The position numbers were made by a program, and so were the translations under genes. 64,000 nucleotides of DNA from Hyposmocoma kahamanoa (lineage: Eukaryota > Arthropoda > Insecta > Lepidoptera > Cosmopterigidae): positions 7,694,393-7,758,392 of the forward strand of contig NW_020653852.1 in assembly GCF_003589595.1 (NCBI RefSeq), read 5' to 3'. Positions 12,441-24,565 of the stretch are shown here, piece by piece (position 1 is the stretch's first letter; every line of letters begins with the position of its first letter). The notes under the pieces were generated by a model. It had not been told where the DNA came from. It worked only from the letters and a program-made list of their open reading frames with translations, and did no database searches.

Positions 12441-12807
12441 TTAGAAAATCCACTGTTTTATTTGTTTTTGCCTATCTCTGGCCCTCAACATGGAGAATTT
12501 TGTGCCCCAAAGTATGGTTGAACCCATTTCTAGGTTTCCTGTATGAAATGTTTTCCAGGGATATAAGTAGTTAAGAAATCTTCAGCATACGAATTTTTGC
12601 AGTCACGTTGGTATTATTGTTAATATATTATTATTATTGTATTAATCGTGAGTTATTATTTTTCATTCCCATTATTCATGTTCATTTTTCATACTCATCA
12701 ATTATATATGCTGCAGAGAGAAAAAAATTTGGTGTGTTTTTTATAGACGGGGTTTTCGGGAGTTTGCTAGTGTTATTTTAGATTTAATGAAATCAGGGTT
12801 GTGTTAG

Positions 12808-12988
12808 GTTAGCGTCAAAATGATCTGAGAATTCAATGTTGAATAATAACTACCTTATTATATCCTTATGAAAGCATTATAATTAACTACTATGCACTTT
12901 TGATTAAAACTAATCTGAAAACTTCAAATTAATTAGGTAATGTTATCAAATTGTTCATATTTGACGCACTGTTCGGTTTGACGCTAAC
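12808..12988. repeat. Short MITE, 12-bp perfect terminal repeats
   Basis: Ends GTTAGCGTCAAA and TTTGACGCTAAC; 181 bp, AT-rich inside, no ORF. Confidence 0.65.
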
Positions 12989-14319
12989 TGTACCTATGGT
13001 CAAAACTATGAAAATATTTTGCATTGGACCCACTGGGGCTAATCTAATAAACTAATCTGATTAATGTGTAAATTCTTTTTCCCAATGATCATAGAAATCT
13101 CCATTAAAATCTTTTTTTATTGAAGTTGGTCTATAACATTGCATTATATGAGCAAATAAGGGTGAATTTAGAATTTCTCTAAGAACCGCACAGTGTGAAA
13201 GTTCAGTCGTGCGGACGGGAAAACAAAATCCCATTGGAAGTCTAATTACCAATTGCACGAACTGGAAGAACCCCATCTGCTATCACGAGATGCTAGTAAT
13301 CCCGGGCACCCTGTGTACTATGGATAAGAAGAAAAATATTTCCATTATCAATAGAAATGTTTGTAAGATCTATCATCGAAAGTCGCAGAAATATAATTAT
13401 AAAACTAATATAGCATATAAAATCTTATAAATTGCATTTATAATATCGCAATGTTGGAATTGTAATTAGTTATGCAATGTAAAATATGTTTTTTAATTAT
13501 TGTTTATAATAAAATGTTTTATATGGACAATTTGCGTTTTTCTTCATACAGATTGAACGAAAATATTACGAGTCAAAATAATAAAATGGCGTTGTGAAGT
13601 AGCCACTTTGAAATTTTCTTTTTAATGTAAGATTCGATTTTTTTGAAATAAAATGACCATTAAAATGTTTGCCCATATTAAAAAAAACACTGAAATAAAA
13701 TGAGATATGAGCTTAGATAGCTGAGATATCTGCTTCTAAGACATTACTTTCTTCTAATGATCGCTAGAGTCGCTGTATAATTTGCCATACACAGTAAAAA
13801 AATCCACTTGTCCCCACCAGGTGGGATAGCTAGTGGAATAGATCATTCATTGCTTCTATTTTCTCAATGTCTCTCGGCAATCGTCGGATTTTGGCAAATA
13901 CACGAGTATTAATTTCCAATCCCATTATTATTATTAGGTTTAAAATCTATAATGATTTGAATTTTGAGCAACGTTATAGATCTGTAAAACTATTTCCCAA
14001 TTTTAAACAGCATTTACTCTATGTCAATAAGCTTCTTTTATATAACTAAAAAGGAATGTTTTTTCGGTTATTAATAATTTCAATTCAGTCCATATCCGAA
14101 CGCATTTCTTCATCTGACATAGCTATGTTAGTATGTTCACTATCGATGGAATAATCACTTCCTGCGCTGCTCTAACAGGAGGTGTTTAGGTGACTGAAAA
14201 GGAAAGATTTATCTTTTTTTCATATTCTTTCAAAATATTATTAATACTGTTCTGATTGAAATGCAACAAGCTCTAGAAACATGTTTTTTGAACGTATCAG
14301 CTTCTTATAAAAATTACAA

Positions 14320-14620
14320 GTACAGAATAGAATAGAATAGAATAGAATAGAATACGTTTATTTGCCAGAATACAGTAATTACAAAGGTCTTAAGTAAAAT
14401 TAGGTACATTGTATTCAACCTGCAAGCAGATGTGCAAATATTAATGGGATTCAATGTTTCTTTAGTCTCTATAGTTTCTAATTAATGTAATGAATTTGTA
14501 AATTCTAAGTATTCTTTATTATTATAGAAGCAATGTGTCAAAAGCCATTTTGTCAATTTTAATTTAAAAGTATGTCCTTGTAACAATTTAATTTCGTTTG
14601 GTAATTTGTTGTAAACGCTG
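14320..14620 (-). mobile_element. LINE 3' end with AATAG microsatellite tail
   Basis: The minus strand reads VYSVYNKLPNEIKLLQGHTF then KLKLTKWLLTHCFYNNKEYL and a stop, which is the usual C-terminus of CR1/Jockey-type ORF2. It is followed by a short 3' UTR ending in a run of about six AATAG units (14328-14355 on the + strand), the kind of short 3' tandem repeat such LINEs carry. The rest of the element is missing (5' truncation). Confidence 0.75.
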
Positions 14621-15296
14621 TACACGCTGTAAATTATAAATAAAAAATGTAAAAGCAACTCTATATACTTCCAAGTCGACTGAAAGCGTCAGGTACCTGG
14701 TCCAGTCTTTAGAAAAGGCAACTGAATAACCGACGACAGCCGAAACACAAAGTTTACCGAGGGAGATTGAGAAACTGTTCAGCATTGTGTACGCGGTCGT
14801 TAGCGACATCTATCACACTAATCTCGTGGTAGAGGCACATCGTATGGTAACCGAGCTGTGTAGATAACCGAACCCAATACACTAAAAAAACTCATTTATG
14901 GCACTTGATACCTCGGTTGCCTTAGACTTTTTTTCCGACATTTCGGTGACTATTGACTCTAGGGTAAACTTTGAGGTACAACTCGAGTGACTATGAGATG
15001 TATTAAGCGACCAATTCAAATATACATAGCAACCGTGTCATTTTAATGTGAATGCATGCTTCTTGAATATGTTTGCCTTTTATACGTTAACCACTTGAGA
15101 TTCAAAATTCTGGCGAAAGCTTAAATTGGTTTCGGGTGTGTCGGAAACAACTTGTGCTTTTACACCAAAAAAGGTAAGGTTATTTGAAAAATTAAATACG
15201 TTTTTGGTTAATTATGAAACTAACAATTTAAATAGGTATAGATCTATTTTTATTATAAAACTGTGTGTCATGGACTTTTGTTGTTTACGTCGTTGA

Positions 15297-15555
15297 TAGT
15301 GCAATTATGCGTAACCAGCATTTGATTATGGGTCTCCATTTCGATAATTTAGTCGCCAAATGAAATCCGCGTAAATGTCGTGGTAACCAAATTAGAGTGA
15401 ATTACGGGAATTCTATGTTATCAGTCAGTAGACAACATAAATTAATGCTTACTGTGCAAAAGTGAAAGTCGAGGCCGTCGAAATAACAAAGTTGTAAATT
15501 TGGTTTGATGCAGATACACGCCTTTTACCAATACTACATACGCGGATTTGCACTA
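15297..15555 (+). repeat. MITE family E copy 1
   Basis: Inverted ends TAGTGCAATTATGCGTA / TACGCGGATTTGCACTA. The body (ATAATTTAGTCGCCAAATGA, TAGACAACATAAATTAATGC) is shared with the copy at 27528. Confidence 0.75.
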
Positions 15556-16314
15556 ACCCCGACGTTATACAGAATAATAAAATGTTGTTTATCTACACAC
15601 ATATCATAAACTCTCTATAATGTGTTAAAAAATCGCTAATTACGACCAGCATAAAGGTAAACTGTTATGTTAGAACAAATTTCTTATCTGTGAAAATGTT
15701 ATTATTGCTTCACAATAACATCTAATATTCGATGTTATTATTACATTCAAATTTCGAACATGTCTGAAAAACAAAACAATTTGATTTGACCGCAATTCTA
15801 ATATCAGTGGAGATGAAGTTTTATTCGAAATGAAATGTCAATAGCAAACAATTTTAACAATTTCACACGTTACTTGATATCGAACGATATGATAGTTGGG
15901 GCCGATTCTAGTTTGTCTAAAAATAAAAACTACGGTTGTGGGACATGCGTGAGGAAAGTTTTTATTTGCCGCCTTAGAATAATTATTCTAAGTTTGCCGC
16001 CATTTCGCCAGTCGTAACATGCGGTTTCTGAACACATCACAGACAGCTTATAATATGTGTGTAGATAAAGCAGTGTATGTAACTGTACATCACAATCGTG
16101 ATATTTTTATGAAATTCGTCTGTCGGCTCGTTTCACAAACCCATACTCGTATTTTAATGCCTTTTATTGTGTAACGGTCACATAAACTACTATTAAAATA
16201 CACAACTAAAAAAGTTTTGTTACTTTAAATAAATAAGTACTCAATTGTAAAAAATAATACCTAGGTATAGTTACATTATTGAATAGCATTGAATTGCAAA
16301 TCATTGTTTTTTAG

Positions 16315-16515
16315 ATGGCTTCACCTCAAGAAGTATCCGAGAGGCAGATGGAGTTGCTGGTAGAATTCGCGGAGTTGAACAAAGACCTCGCCTTAGGTCG
16401 CTTTTCAAGGGGACCGTTAGCGAGTCAGACTGCCCAGAAACTCTGGGAAGACCTCGCGTTAACTTTGAACTCGCTGGCGGAAGGAACCACGAAAACCGCA
16501 GATCTATGGCGCAGA
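16315..16515 (+). CDS. Myb/SANT gene exon 1
   Basis: It opens with MASPQEVSERQMELLVEFAE and ends TKTADLWRR at donor GTAAGT, phase 0. It holds the first two helices of the SANT-like domain. Confidence 0.85.
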
Positions 16516-19500
16516 GTAAGTAGGCACACATATATGTTTCCTTTGGTATAAACCTTTACATCGGTAAATGTATGTTCGTTAATATGTAAAACAAAGGTTT
16601 GTGTTTAAAAAATCAATCTGGCATTTTGTTATTCTAAACCCTTAAAACCACTCGAAATTCCTTGCGGCCAGGTAACGGTTGTTTTTTTTTTCTCAAGTAC
16701 TGGATGAAGCTGAAAGCACAAACGAAAACGAAAGCTGCGGATTGCCGGAGACACGCTTTGGTAACTGGTGGCGGGTCTGATAAATTAGTCCCTCTAAATG
16801 CGCTCGAAGAAAGAATACTGGCTCTTATTGGTAAAGTGGCAGTAGAAGGACTGCCTGCCGTACGCATACCCTTCCCTGTGAGTTTGCAATTAATACTTTA
16901 TACAGAATTTTTTGAGATCATGGTATAAGTATATTCCTCTCATGTCTCCGATTTTTACTCCAGCTCGTTTACTATGTCCGCTATCCAGCTATGGAATTAT
17001 CTCCCTGAATCAATTAGACGATCCCCTTCTCTTGATTCCTTCAAATGATGTGTTAAGGATGTGGTGTGATGTGATGGTGTCCTTAACTACTAAGTCTGGT
17101 TTTTTCCCTCCATTCCCTTAATTTTATTTCCTTTTTGCTTAGTGGTATAATCTTCCTTTGTTAATTTATTTATTATTATTGCTATTCATAATTTATTTTA
17201 TTGTCCTATAAACGTATATAATTAACCGTATTATTATATATTAATATTATATACACGTTCTAATAATAGACTCTGTGATACTTACATTACTGTTATGTGT
17301 TGTCATTGTAATTTTAATGTGCAATAAAGAATATTTCATTCATTCATAAGGACGTATTTCATAAAAAAAAACTCACTTTCAGATTGAAGATGCTACTCCA
17401 TCCTCCTCCAGAGGACCTAGAAGCTCCCACACCTCCACTTCTCAACCTAATCTGCCCTCTATCCTACAATCACTATCCATAGACCCTAAAGAGTTTTTGG
17501 AGATCACAGACGAAGATGAAAAGCTTGATGAGACTTTAGATTTGTCATCTACACCCACTGCTGACCCAGTTGAACCGCCAGTAGTACCAGCTCAATTCGA
17601 ACCAGCACCACTGCATACTGCCTCTGAACCAGCAGACTTAGAAGCTAGAGAAAGTAATTGTAAAAAATTGTTGTTTTATTAGAAAACATGTATTTGGTAA
17701 AAATGATTAATATTTTAAAAATATTTACAATAAAATCAAATCACATTTATTAATATACAATTTTACTTTTTAGGACCGCTTGTACGACAAAGACTGAGAA
17801 ACAGGATAAGGAGCGGTAAGTAATAGATATTTCTTTAAAATGTTATTTATTATTTTTTTTTTATAATACCAAGTGACGAGGCGAACAAGTTGTGCACCTG
17901 GTGGTAAGCGCACGCCTATCTATAACAGTTGCAGTGCCACTCAGAGCTTTAAATCGCAAAGATCTAAGGGTTACTGCCACTGCGCCCGTCCCACAGTGTT
18001 TTATGAACCTCAATTTTGTGACATGCCCTTTTTCTTTCAGATTCCTATGAATTAATACAAATGCGAGAGTAGAACACCCGTGTGACAAATATGTATACTT
18101 TCAGAGATTTTATTTTTTGAAAATGGGGTAATTTTCGTTCGGATAAACATGTAAAATATTAGTTATTTAAGATAAGTGTTTGAAAATTATCAGCCAACAG
18201 ACTAGACTTTTGGTAAAACCATAAATGACAAACATTTTAACCTTATCGGCAACGACATAGGTTAATTCGTTACGAAATTATTTAATTTAATTTTTTTCCG
18301 TTTGTTTTTTACTTCAATAATCCGTCATATTATTTCGAGATTTTTATACCAGCGATTGCTTTAGCTGTCTACATACCCTAAATTTATCATGAATTAATTT
18401 CGTGCATTATTGCGTCGGCATTGATTTTTATTGTTTTGTCAGAGTCGTAACTTTCAGTATCCGGTAATATAACTTTAAAAAAAAATCTCTCATTATTGAA
18501 CATCTTTTCATTTAGAACCATCGAGTATATAGAACTAACTATGGGTTATCAATCACAGATTTGCGATTAAAAATTGTTTTAAATTTTATCAGTGATACCC
18601 TGTAGTATATTTGAACTGCAAAAAAAATCTTCATGTATGATTTGTAGGTAAACAAAAGGATCACCTACAAATCTGTGATTGATTACTCGTAGTTAGTTCT
18701 AAATGATAAGATGTTAAATATTGAGAGATTTTTTTATAAGATTAAACTTACCGGATACTGAAAGTTACGACTCTGACAAAACAATAAAAATCAATGCCGA
18801 CGCAATAATCCACGGAATTAATTCATGATAATTTTAGGGTATGTAGAAGACAGATAAAGCAACTGCTGATATAAAAATGTCGAACTAATATTGCTGATTA
18901 TTGAAGTAAAAAATAAAAACGAAAAAATAATTAAATTAAATAACTTCGTAATGAACGAACCTTTGTCGAACTAATCGGCAATTAGTTTAAAATGTGTGTA
19001 ATTTATAGTATTATCGAACGACTAAGTCGGTTGGCCAATATTTTTCAAATATTATAAATTATGAATTTTTTTATGTACCTATATCTGGACGAAAATGACC
19101 GCATTTTCAAAAATTTGTTTTTTCTACAACTATACATACATATTTGTCACACCGGTGTTCTACTCTGGCATTTGTATTCGTTCAAACTATAGGAATCTGG
19201 CAGAAAAAGGGCACGTCACAAATTTGGGTTTTATAAAACACTGTGCGTCACATGAGACACAAGTTGACAAGTCCCAAAATACTTATATAAACAATACAAT
19301 TCCATGTGCAACATTGAACTTAAGAAAACTAAACAGTGAAAAGGTTCAAATCTACGACCCTTCAGCTACAGCATTTGTGATTAAAACTTGAACATAGTGA
19401 ACAATTTTTTTTATGTCATTTATTTTATCACATAGGCCGGACCCAAAATGTTAGCCACGTACCAAGGTGGGTACGGGATTTAGAAGAAAGGCGTGTGGCG

Positions 19501-19602
19501 GCTGAGGAGCGAAGGGCCCGGGGTCTGGCTTCCATAGCCTCATCTTGTACAGAACTAGTTAACATTTTAAGAGAAATTAACAATAATTTAAGAAATAATT
19601 AA
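16315..19602 (+). CDS. Myb/SANT-like DNA-binding domain protein, five coding exons
   Basis: The coding exons are 16315-16515, 16698-16877, 17383-17653, 17774-17815 and 19436-19602, in matching phases with GT-AG borders. They give about 286 residues. The first two exons form a Myb/SANT-like (zeste/MSANTD type) helix-turn-helix: SERQMELLVEFAELNKDLA, then KLWEDLALTLNSLAEG, then DLWRR|YWMKLKAQTKTKAA, with spaced tryptophans. ALVTGGG and LEERILALIGKVAVEGLP follow, a combination typical of this insect family. Exon 3 is an acidic, proline- and serine-rich linker. The last exon is a charged helix, probably a coiled coil (WVRDLEERRVAAEERRARGL). ATG directly follows a splice-acceptor-like TTTTTTAG, so a 5' untranslated exon upstream is likely. 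These proteins are presumed transcription regulators or PIF/Harbinger partner relatives; which one applies here cannot be told. A LINE tail lies in intron 2 and a large fold-back in intron 4. Confidence 0.82.
16698..16877 (+). CDS. Myb/SANT gene exon 2
   Basis: The acceptor is a long T tract plus CTCAAG and the donor GTGAGT. It begins YWMKLKAQTKTKAADCRRHA, the recognition helix, and ends with GKVAVEGLPAVRIPFP. Confidence 0.85.
16930..17350 (+). mobile_element. LINE 3' end in Myb/SANT intron 2
   Basis: AIQLWNYLPESIRRSPSLDS then FK and a stop (about 16979-17048) is a typical LINE ORF2 tail. A 3' UTR follows with AATAAA at 17323-17328 and ATTCATTCAT at the end. It is sense with respect to the host gene and ends about 35 bp before exon 3. 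Confidence 0.7.
17383..17653 (+). CDS. Myb/SANT gene exon 3: acidic low-complexity linker
   Basis: The acceptor is ACTTTCAG and the donor GTAATT. The sequence is rich in Ser, Pro, Asp and Glu (EITDEDEKLDETLDLSSTPT). It ends in phase 1. Confidence 0.8.
17774..17815 (+). CDS. Myb/SANT gene exon 4: 42-bp basic microexon
   Basis: Bounded by TTTTTAG and GTAAGT, it reads PLVRQRLRNRIRS. The phases on both sides fit exons 3 and 5, which supports this very short exon. Confidence 0.72.
17853..17991 (-). repeat. Repeat A copy 5, left part (interrupted by fold-back)
   Basis: The inverse copy runs from its T-rich end through ACTGCCACTGCGCCCGTC and is then interrupted at 17992. It resumes at 19246 with GAGACACAAGTTGACAAGTC. 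Confidence 0.8.
17992..19245. mobile_element. 1.25-kb fold-back element inside repeat A, in Myb/SANT intron 4
   Basis: Two arms of roughly 590 bp are inverted copies of each other, separated by about 60 bp near 18590-18650. Matching pairs include the ends CACAGTGTTTTAT / ATAAAACACTGTG; GAGTAGAACACC / GGTGTTCTACTC; AACTTTCAGTATCCGGTAA / TTACCGGATACTGAAAGTT; and GAACATCTTTTCATTTAGAA / TTCTAAATGATAAGATGTT. CGTC is present on both sides as a possible target duplication. There is no transposase ORF. Confidence 0.85.
19246..19285 (-). repeat. Repeat A copy 5, right part
   Basis: GAGACACAAGTTGACAAGTC continues the interrupted copy; the remainder is missing. Confidence 0.65.
19436..19602 (+). CDS. 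Myb/SANT gene last coding exon
   Basis: The acceptor is CACATAG. It reads GRTQNVSHVPRWVRDLEERR, then a charged helix, and ends LVNILREINNNLRNN before TAA (19600-19602). Confidence 0.8.
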
Positions 19603-20151
19603 GTAGATAGGTATATACAGATAGTTTTTTTAAAAGTAAATTTGAATTTTATACAATCTAAACATTTAACAGTTACTGTAATTAATTAAGTTTAATTTTC
19701 ATACATTTAGTTCTCGTGCTTAATATTTCTTTTTTATAATTTTAATATTGAGCTATTTCTTGGATTTACCTATAATTGGGATACTTATAAGAACAGAGCA
19801 ACATGTAATCTTTAGTGTAATTAATTATATACAGGTAATTCTGGTAGATTGCCACATATATAAATAATGTTTTTAACATTTTAACAACTTTGTACAGCAT
19901 TATGGTTGCGATAACCATAATAACAATAATAATATGCGTGTGTGCAAAAAAAGAGAGAAAAATATAGTATTTTTAATTTACAGACCAAAGATTATTAATA
20001 GACACTTAGAAATTATACTTAAGTTAGTAAATTACTCGATAATAACCAATTACTATTTAATAATTTAAGTAATTATTGCATTCATGGTCTTATTACAAAA
20101 TGAACTGATATTGTAATATTTTTTATTAAATTATTTTTCATCATTTATCAA

Positions 20152-20567
20152 AACTTTAAGAGCCGATACTACCTCAAATGACTTTGGTTGATTCCACATA
20201 GCAGTGAAAGTGTTGAATCAATCTCTTAGGAAAAAATATGTAGTAAAATTGAGAACATACACTGATTAGTATATGGTTTGAAAATATAGTTCCTAAAAAA
20301 TTTCACGAAAGATATAACTCAAACTTACCTCGAAATTTTACAAGAAAACCGCTGTATTCAATAGGTATTTTACATATACTAATGATTTTTTTTTATATCA
20401 AGTGAACTAAATAGAACACGTATACGATATATTTCTCAAATGGCCTTAATTTAATTTGTAAAAAATGAATTCTGAAATAAAGCCTGTGCCGCTCGACCAG
20501 CGCAATAGAACCGATTCAATTCAATTCGAAAAATTTGAATTCGCGCAGAGATAGTATCGACCCTTAA
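20152..20567 (+). repeat. MITE family F copy 1
   Basis: Starts AGCCGATACTACCTCAAATG...TTTGGTTGATTCC and ends ATAGTATCGACCCTTAA, inverted with respect to each other. The start matches 51777-51805. Confidence 0.65.
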
Positions 20568-20604
20568 GGTGGGTTTTTTACTTAAATAACCATAATACTT
20601 GGCC

Positions 20605-20715
20605 TACCAATAAATGGGCGACGGATTACTTCAGAAAAGTGTCCGAACCTATAGGACATTAAATAGCAAAAAGAGCATCAGTCTTCGTTTAGTCGACAAC
20701 TATGCCAATCATGCC
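20605..20715 (+). repeat. MITE family G partial copy
   Basis: AATAAATGGGCGACGGATTA and AAAAGTGTCCGAACCTATAG match the element at 29881-30178. Confidence 0.5.
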
Positions 20716-21125
20716 GTATGTGTAATAAAAACTTGTAAAAATACCGAAAAAATGTGTGTCACATTTTCATTAAGTAGTATTGTGTTATCATAGTTATTCT
20801 CATTCAAAAGTGTTATTTTATACAGTAGTATAGTATTTAATATAAATATTTTTTGCTATTTTATGTAAAAACTCTATATAAAGTAGATAAAAAGATTTAT
20901 ACTTACGTAGCCCATTGTATTAAATCAAAAAATACCCCTCACCACGCAATTTCAGATTAGAGCTTAAACTTACTTCTTACGTTTTAAAGCTGCGAGGATG
21001 TGTTATTGTCCACGCTAGAATAAGTTTATTCTGGAACATGGATATTTCGAGAACCACCGCGTCTAGCTCAGATTTGATAGCGCCGAGAAAAAGTCGTGAA
21101 TTAGTCAAACTTTTTTCATATTCTT

Positions 21126-21597
21126 ACATTAAGAGTGTTTTCGTACTACATCCGATTCGTATCAGGGGGTCTACTCTCGATCTCCGTCCGAGAACCGTCC
21201 GACATCCGTCCGAAACAATTACTGCCATATAAGCAATACTTGACCAAATGAAAAGACGCGTGATGCGAATGAAGCTTCATTCTCAATACTTGTCTTTTAA
21301 TTTTGTCGAATATTACTTATTTGACTGTAATTGTTTCGGACGGATGTCGGACGGCGATCGATAGTAGACCCCCAGTTCCAAATCCGAGAAATGACGGTCC
21401 GAAATGTCACAGGTCTCCGAAGTGTCATTTTATCTCTACTGTGTGTGTACTACAATCGATATTTATTTTTCTCGAATTCGAATAGGACTTAGAGCACAAG
21501 CGACATCCGAAGTGTGTCCGAGTTTTCGAGATTTGTATAGTCTCAGATTCGGAACGAATACGAATAGGATGCAGTGCGCAAATGCGCTTATTATAGT
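21126..21597 (-). repeat. MITE family C copy 2
   Basis: Inverse copy with the same inner palindrome (21166-21376) and outer flank. It is the more complete copy, with both outer ends readable (CATCCGATTCGTAT at 21149, ATACGAATAGGATGCAGTGC at about 21558). Confidence 0.7.
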
Positions 21598-22344
21598 GGA
21601 TAATTCACATTTTATGACTTTAAACATACATCGTTGGCTAAATTTGATAACCTCGTAACGTCGTTTTTTGACGAAATTCCTTTTTTGCTTTTCAAATGTA
21701 AAATCGGGCAATTATAGCTTAAAATATAATTAGTAGACTCTTTTTTAGTTATAAGTATAAACTAAGGGTACACTCATAGATTGTCACTTAATTACTTTCA
21801 GTAATTCTGGTTTTTTTGTGCCACTCAAAAGTTCACATTGACAGAGGTATACGAACTCGCTGACCGACTGACGACATGCTGTTTAACATAATATGCGAAG
21901 CATGTTTGTGCTGTTACTTGGTGTAACAGGCTAGTGTCCGCAACTCAACGTCAAGGCACCTATTTTGCGTGTGGCGGTTGCAGTTCCTAATCGTGCCACC
22001 CAAGCTCCTCTAAGAATCTCGGTAACCTCCTCGGTTTGCCGATGACTTCGGGGAGCGACCTCGGCACTCCAAGGTACTTCGCCCTGTAGTTGGCCACGCC
22101 GGAGCGCCGGATTGTGCTGTTTTTGTTACGTCTTCTATTATACCATCATATCTTCACATACCTTTAACCATACCAAATATCAACCCAGGCAAATTAATTT
22201 CTATAGTAACTGGAATTAGGTGCTATTATACATCAACTTTGACTTTAGATTGCTGCGGAATGGAAGCCTGATTTTTGTAACGAAAGGGTACCTCATAGCA
22301 TAATTAATTTTATATCAAATGTGGAACGTACAAATTAGATACGA

Positions 22345-22632
22345 TGCGGTAACGAATGTCCAGAGAAGTACTGCCACCTTAGTTATTTCTGCCGCCAAGC
22401 AGTAATATCAGCATTACTGTATTCCGGTTTTGAAGGGTAAGGGTGCTGGTGAAATTACAAGCACATGGGATTTGTCAACTTATGTCTGTGGGTGACGGGC
22501 GCAGTGTCAGCGCCCTTCAGATCTTTGCGGTTTAAAGTTCTGAGTGTCACTGATACTGTTATGGATAGGCGTGTGGTTTACCATCAGGCGCAAGACTTGT
22601 TCGTCCCGTCACTTAATATTGTATAAAAAAAA
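22345..22632 (+). repeat. Repeat A copy 6
   Basis: Near full-length in + orientation from GTCCAGAGAAGTACTGCCAC to CGTCCCGTCACTTAATATTG and an A run. Confidence 0.8.
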
Positions 22633-22781
22633 GAATTCGCCGGAAATTATGCGTCCTGTTTTTGGCTCGTACGTAGTTTGTACGATATATTATACAATTG
22701 ACATGAAGTTCATGTAAATGTAAATTGAGCCTTTAGACTTTTTTGTAAAAATATTTTATACTTTGTGTCAATTGCTGCTAT

Positions 22782-22990
22782 CGGTTTGGCCCAACGGTTT
22801 GCAATGTGGACGCTGGACGAGAGGTCCCAAATTCGATTCCCGGTAGAACTAATTTGGGAAAAGATATTTTCTAAGTTGGTTTTGCTCTGGGTGTCCTGGT
22901 TAGTGCCCCGGAGTGAATTGCGTTACTCATAATACCTGCAGGGAATTCCTTAGTCTGAGACTAGATAATTGGTGTTTGTCGGGTACATTA
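22782..22990 (+). mobile_element. SINE-1, tRNA-derived head
   Basis: The head shows an A-box-like TTTGGCCCAACGG and a B-box-like AATTCGATTCCC about 40 bp apart. A shared body follows (TTTGGGAAA...GTTGGTTTTGCTCTGGGTGTCC) with the tail GGGAATTCCTTAGTCTGAGA and a terminal A run. It is intergenic. Confidence 0.8.
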
Positions 22991-24320
22991 AAAAAAAAAC
23001 TTCTAGCCGCCATTTTGAAAAAAAAATTATAAAATACTAAATCCAGGCCAGCGCTTAGGGCCAGTAAATGTTTGCGTCATAGCGTCGTCTTAGAGTGAAA
23101 ACCTCGTATGTGATGTCTATGTAATTTTTTCAGGACGAAGATAAAAGTGTAGTGTAAAATAGTGTAAACGCAATAATGTTTGCAGTTAGCATTTTAATTA
23201 GTTAAATTACACCTCTTTTAGATACTATATTACATTGATAATATATTTAAATAAGAGGCTTAGAAGTTTTTCTTCAACAAAAATCAGTAAAAACGAACTA
23301 TGTGAAAACGCGTAGGTATGTCAGGTTTTCGCTCTAAGGCGACGATAAGATCGAATGAATAAGAAAAAGACGAAATTTGGAATTATTCCTTTATTTACAA
23401 CACTTAACAACTTCATGAAATTTTTGAACGTAGACATTTAATATTGTTATTTCCATTTACCTAACGTTGCTTAAGTTAACACAATTTGAAGACCGATTTT
23501 TTATATGATCACTTAAGACCAATCCATTTAAAAACACGAGGACGTTGACATAGAAATATTTTCCATCGTAGAATTATTAAGGAAGGGGCCTCTGACCTTT
23601 GCTGTTTTTCAATTTATTTTTAAATTTTTTTAATCAAATAAATCAATTGTTAAGATCAGTCCCGTATCTTCGACATGTTTTGATTATAGTGACCCTCCCT
23701 ATCAACTTCTTTGGTCATGCGGGAGGGGCACTATGATCTGTGCAAGCATAGCGACCTTCTAAATTCATGTCATGACCCCGGATCAACCCACGTGCAGGGT
23801 TGAATTGTGAAGATCAAGTGAGCGACTTCAGTGGTTCTTAATAATGAATAAGATAACAAAAATGCATTCTTGTAGCCACCACGTCGCCAGTCATACTCCT
23901 CATACCCATACATCCAAACAGTTGACATATATAGGAAAATACTTACACTATTCTCTTCCCGTGTGTACTATCGGGGAATTCAGCTTTCAAAGGATATACA
24001 ACTACATGTTAATTGGTAATTTGATACATACTTTTAAGGGGTGAGGTGGCGCGCCCATTTTGGCGGTGTAAATAGAACTCATTTGAAAATTGATACTGAT
24101 AGAGGTACCCTTAAAAGTAGCTAGACACCCTTAAGGTAAGTAAAGGTGCAATTTGGACCCAATTTTTAGACGAACATATTGAGTTACGTATTAAATGTGT
24201 CTATCTCTCGCTGGTCCTCATTGAAAACCAGCTCCTTAGGAAACTTTAGCATATGCTGAGTTAGTGTCCTTTCACTGCTATGACAGTAATGTTATGTTTT
24301 TACTTTTGTTTTTAATCTGT

Positions 24321-24565
24321 ATATCGCTCATTCTCTAAAAAACTATCTTATCACAGAAAAAGCTGTTTTGAAAAAAATAATACTTTGACATTCGTGAGGC
24401 TGCTGTGACTTCAATACTTACTCGTAATGGTTTTCGTACTCGTATGGTTTTGTTTATTGTGAAAGATATTAAACTTTTTGAGGAGTATTATTGACCATAT
24501 TATTCAATCTTCAATCAATCAGACTTTTCTGTGATTATGACAGTTTTTTAGAGAATGTGCGATAT
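24321..24565. repeat. MITE with about 40-bp terminal repeats
   Basis: Ends ATATCGCTCATTCTCTAAAA and TTTTAGAGAATGTGCGATAT; similarity continues inward (ATCACAGAAAAAGC / CTTTTCTGTGAT). Confidence 0.7.

Larger units (their letters stand above)
9761..16314. other. Intergenic region, CERT to Myb/SANT gene
   Basis: I see no host exon here. Contents I can name: a fold-back (10860-11098), a CpG-rich palindromic block (11940-12440), MITEs at 12808 and 15297, a LINE 3' end with an AATAG tail (14320-14620), and an AATA microsatellite near 10226-10250. The rest is unassigned AT-rich sequence. Confidence 0.7.
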
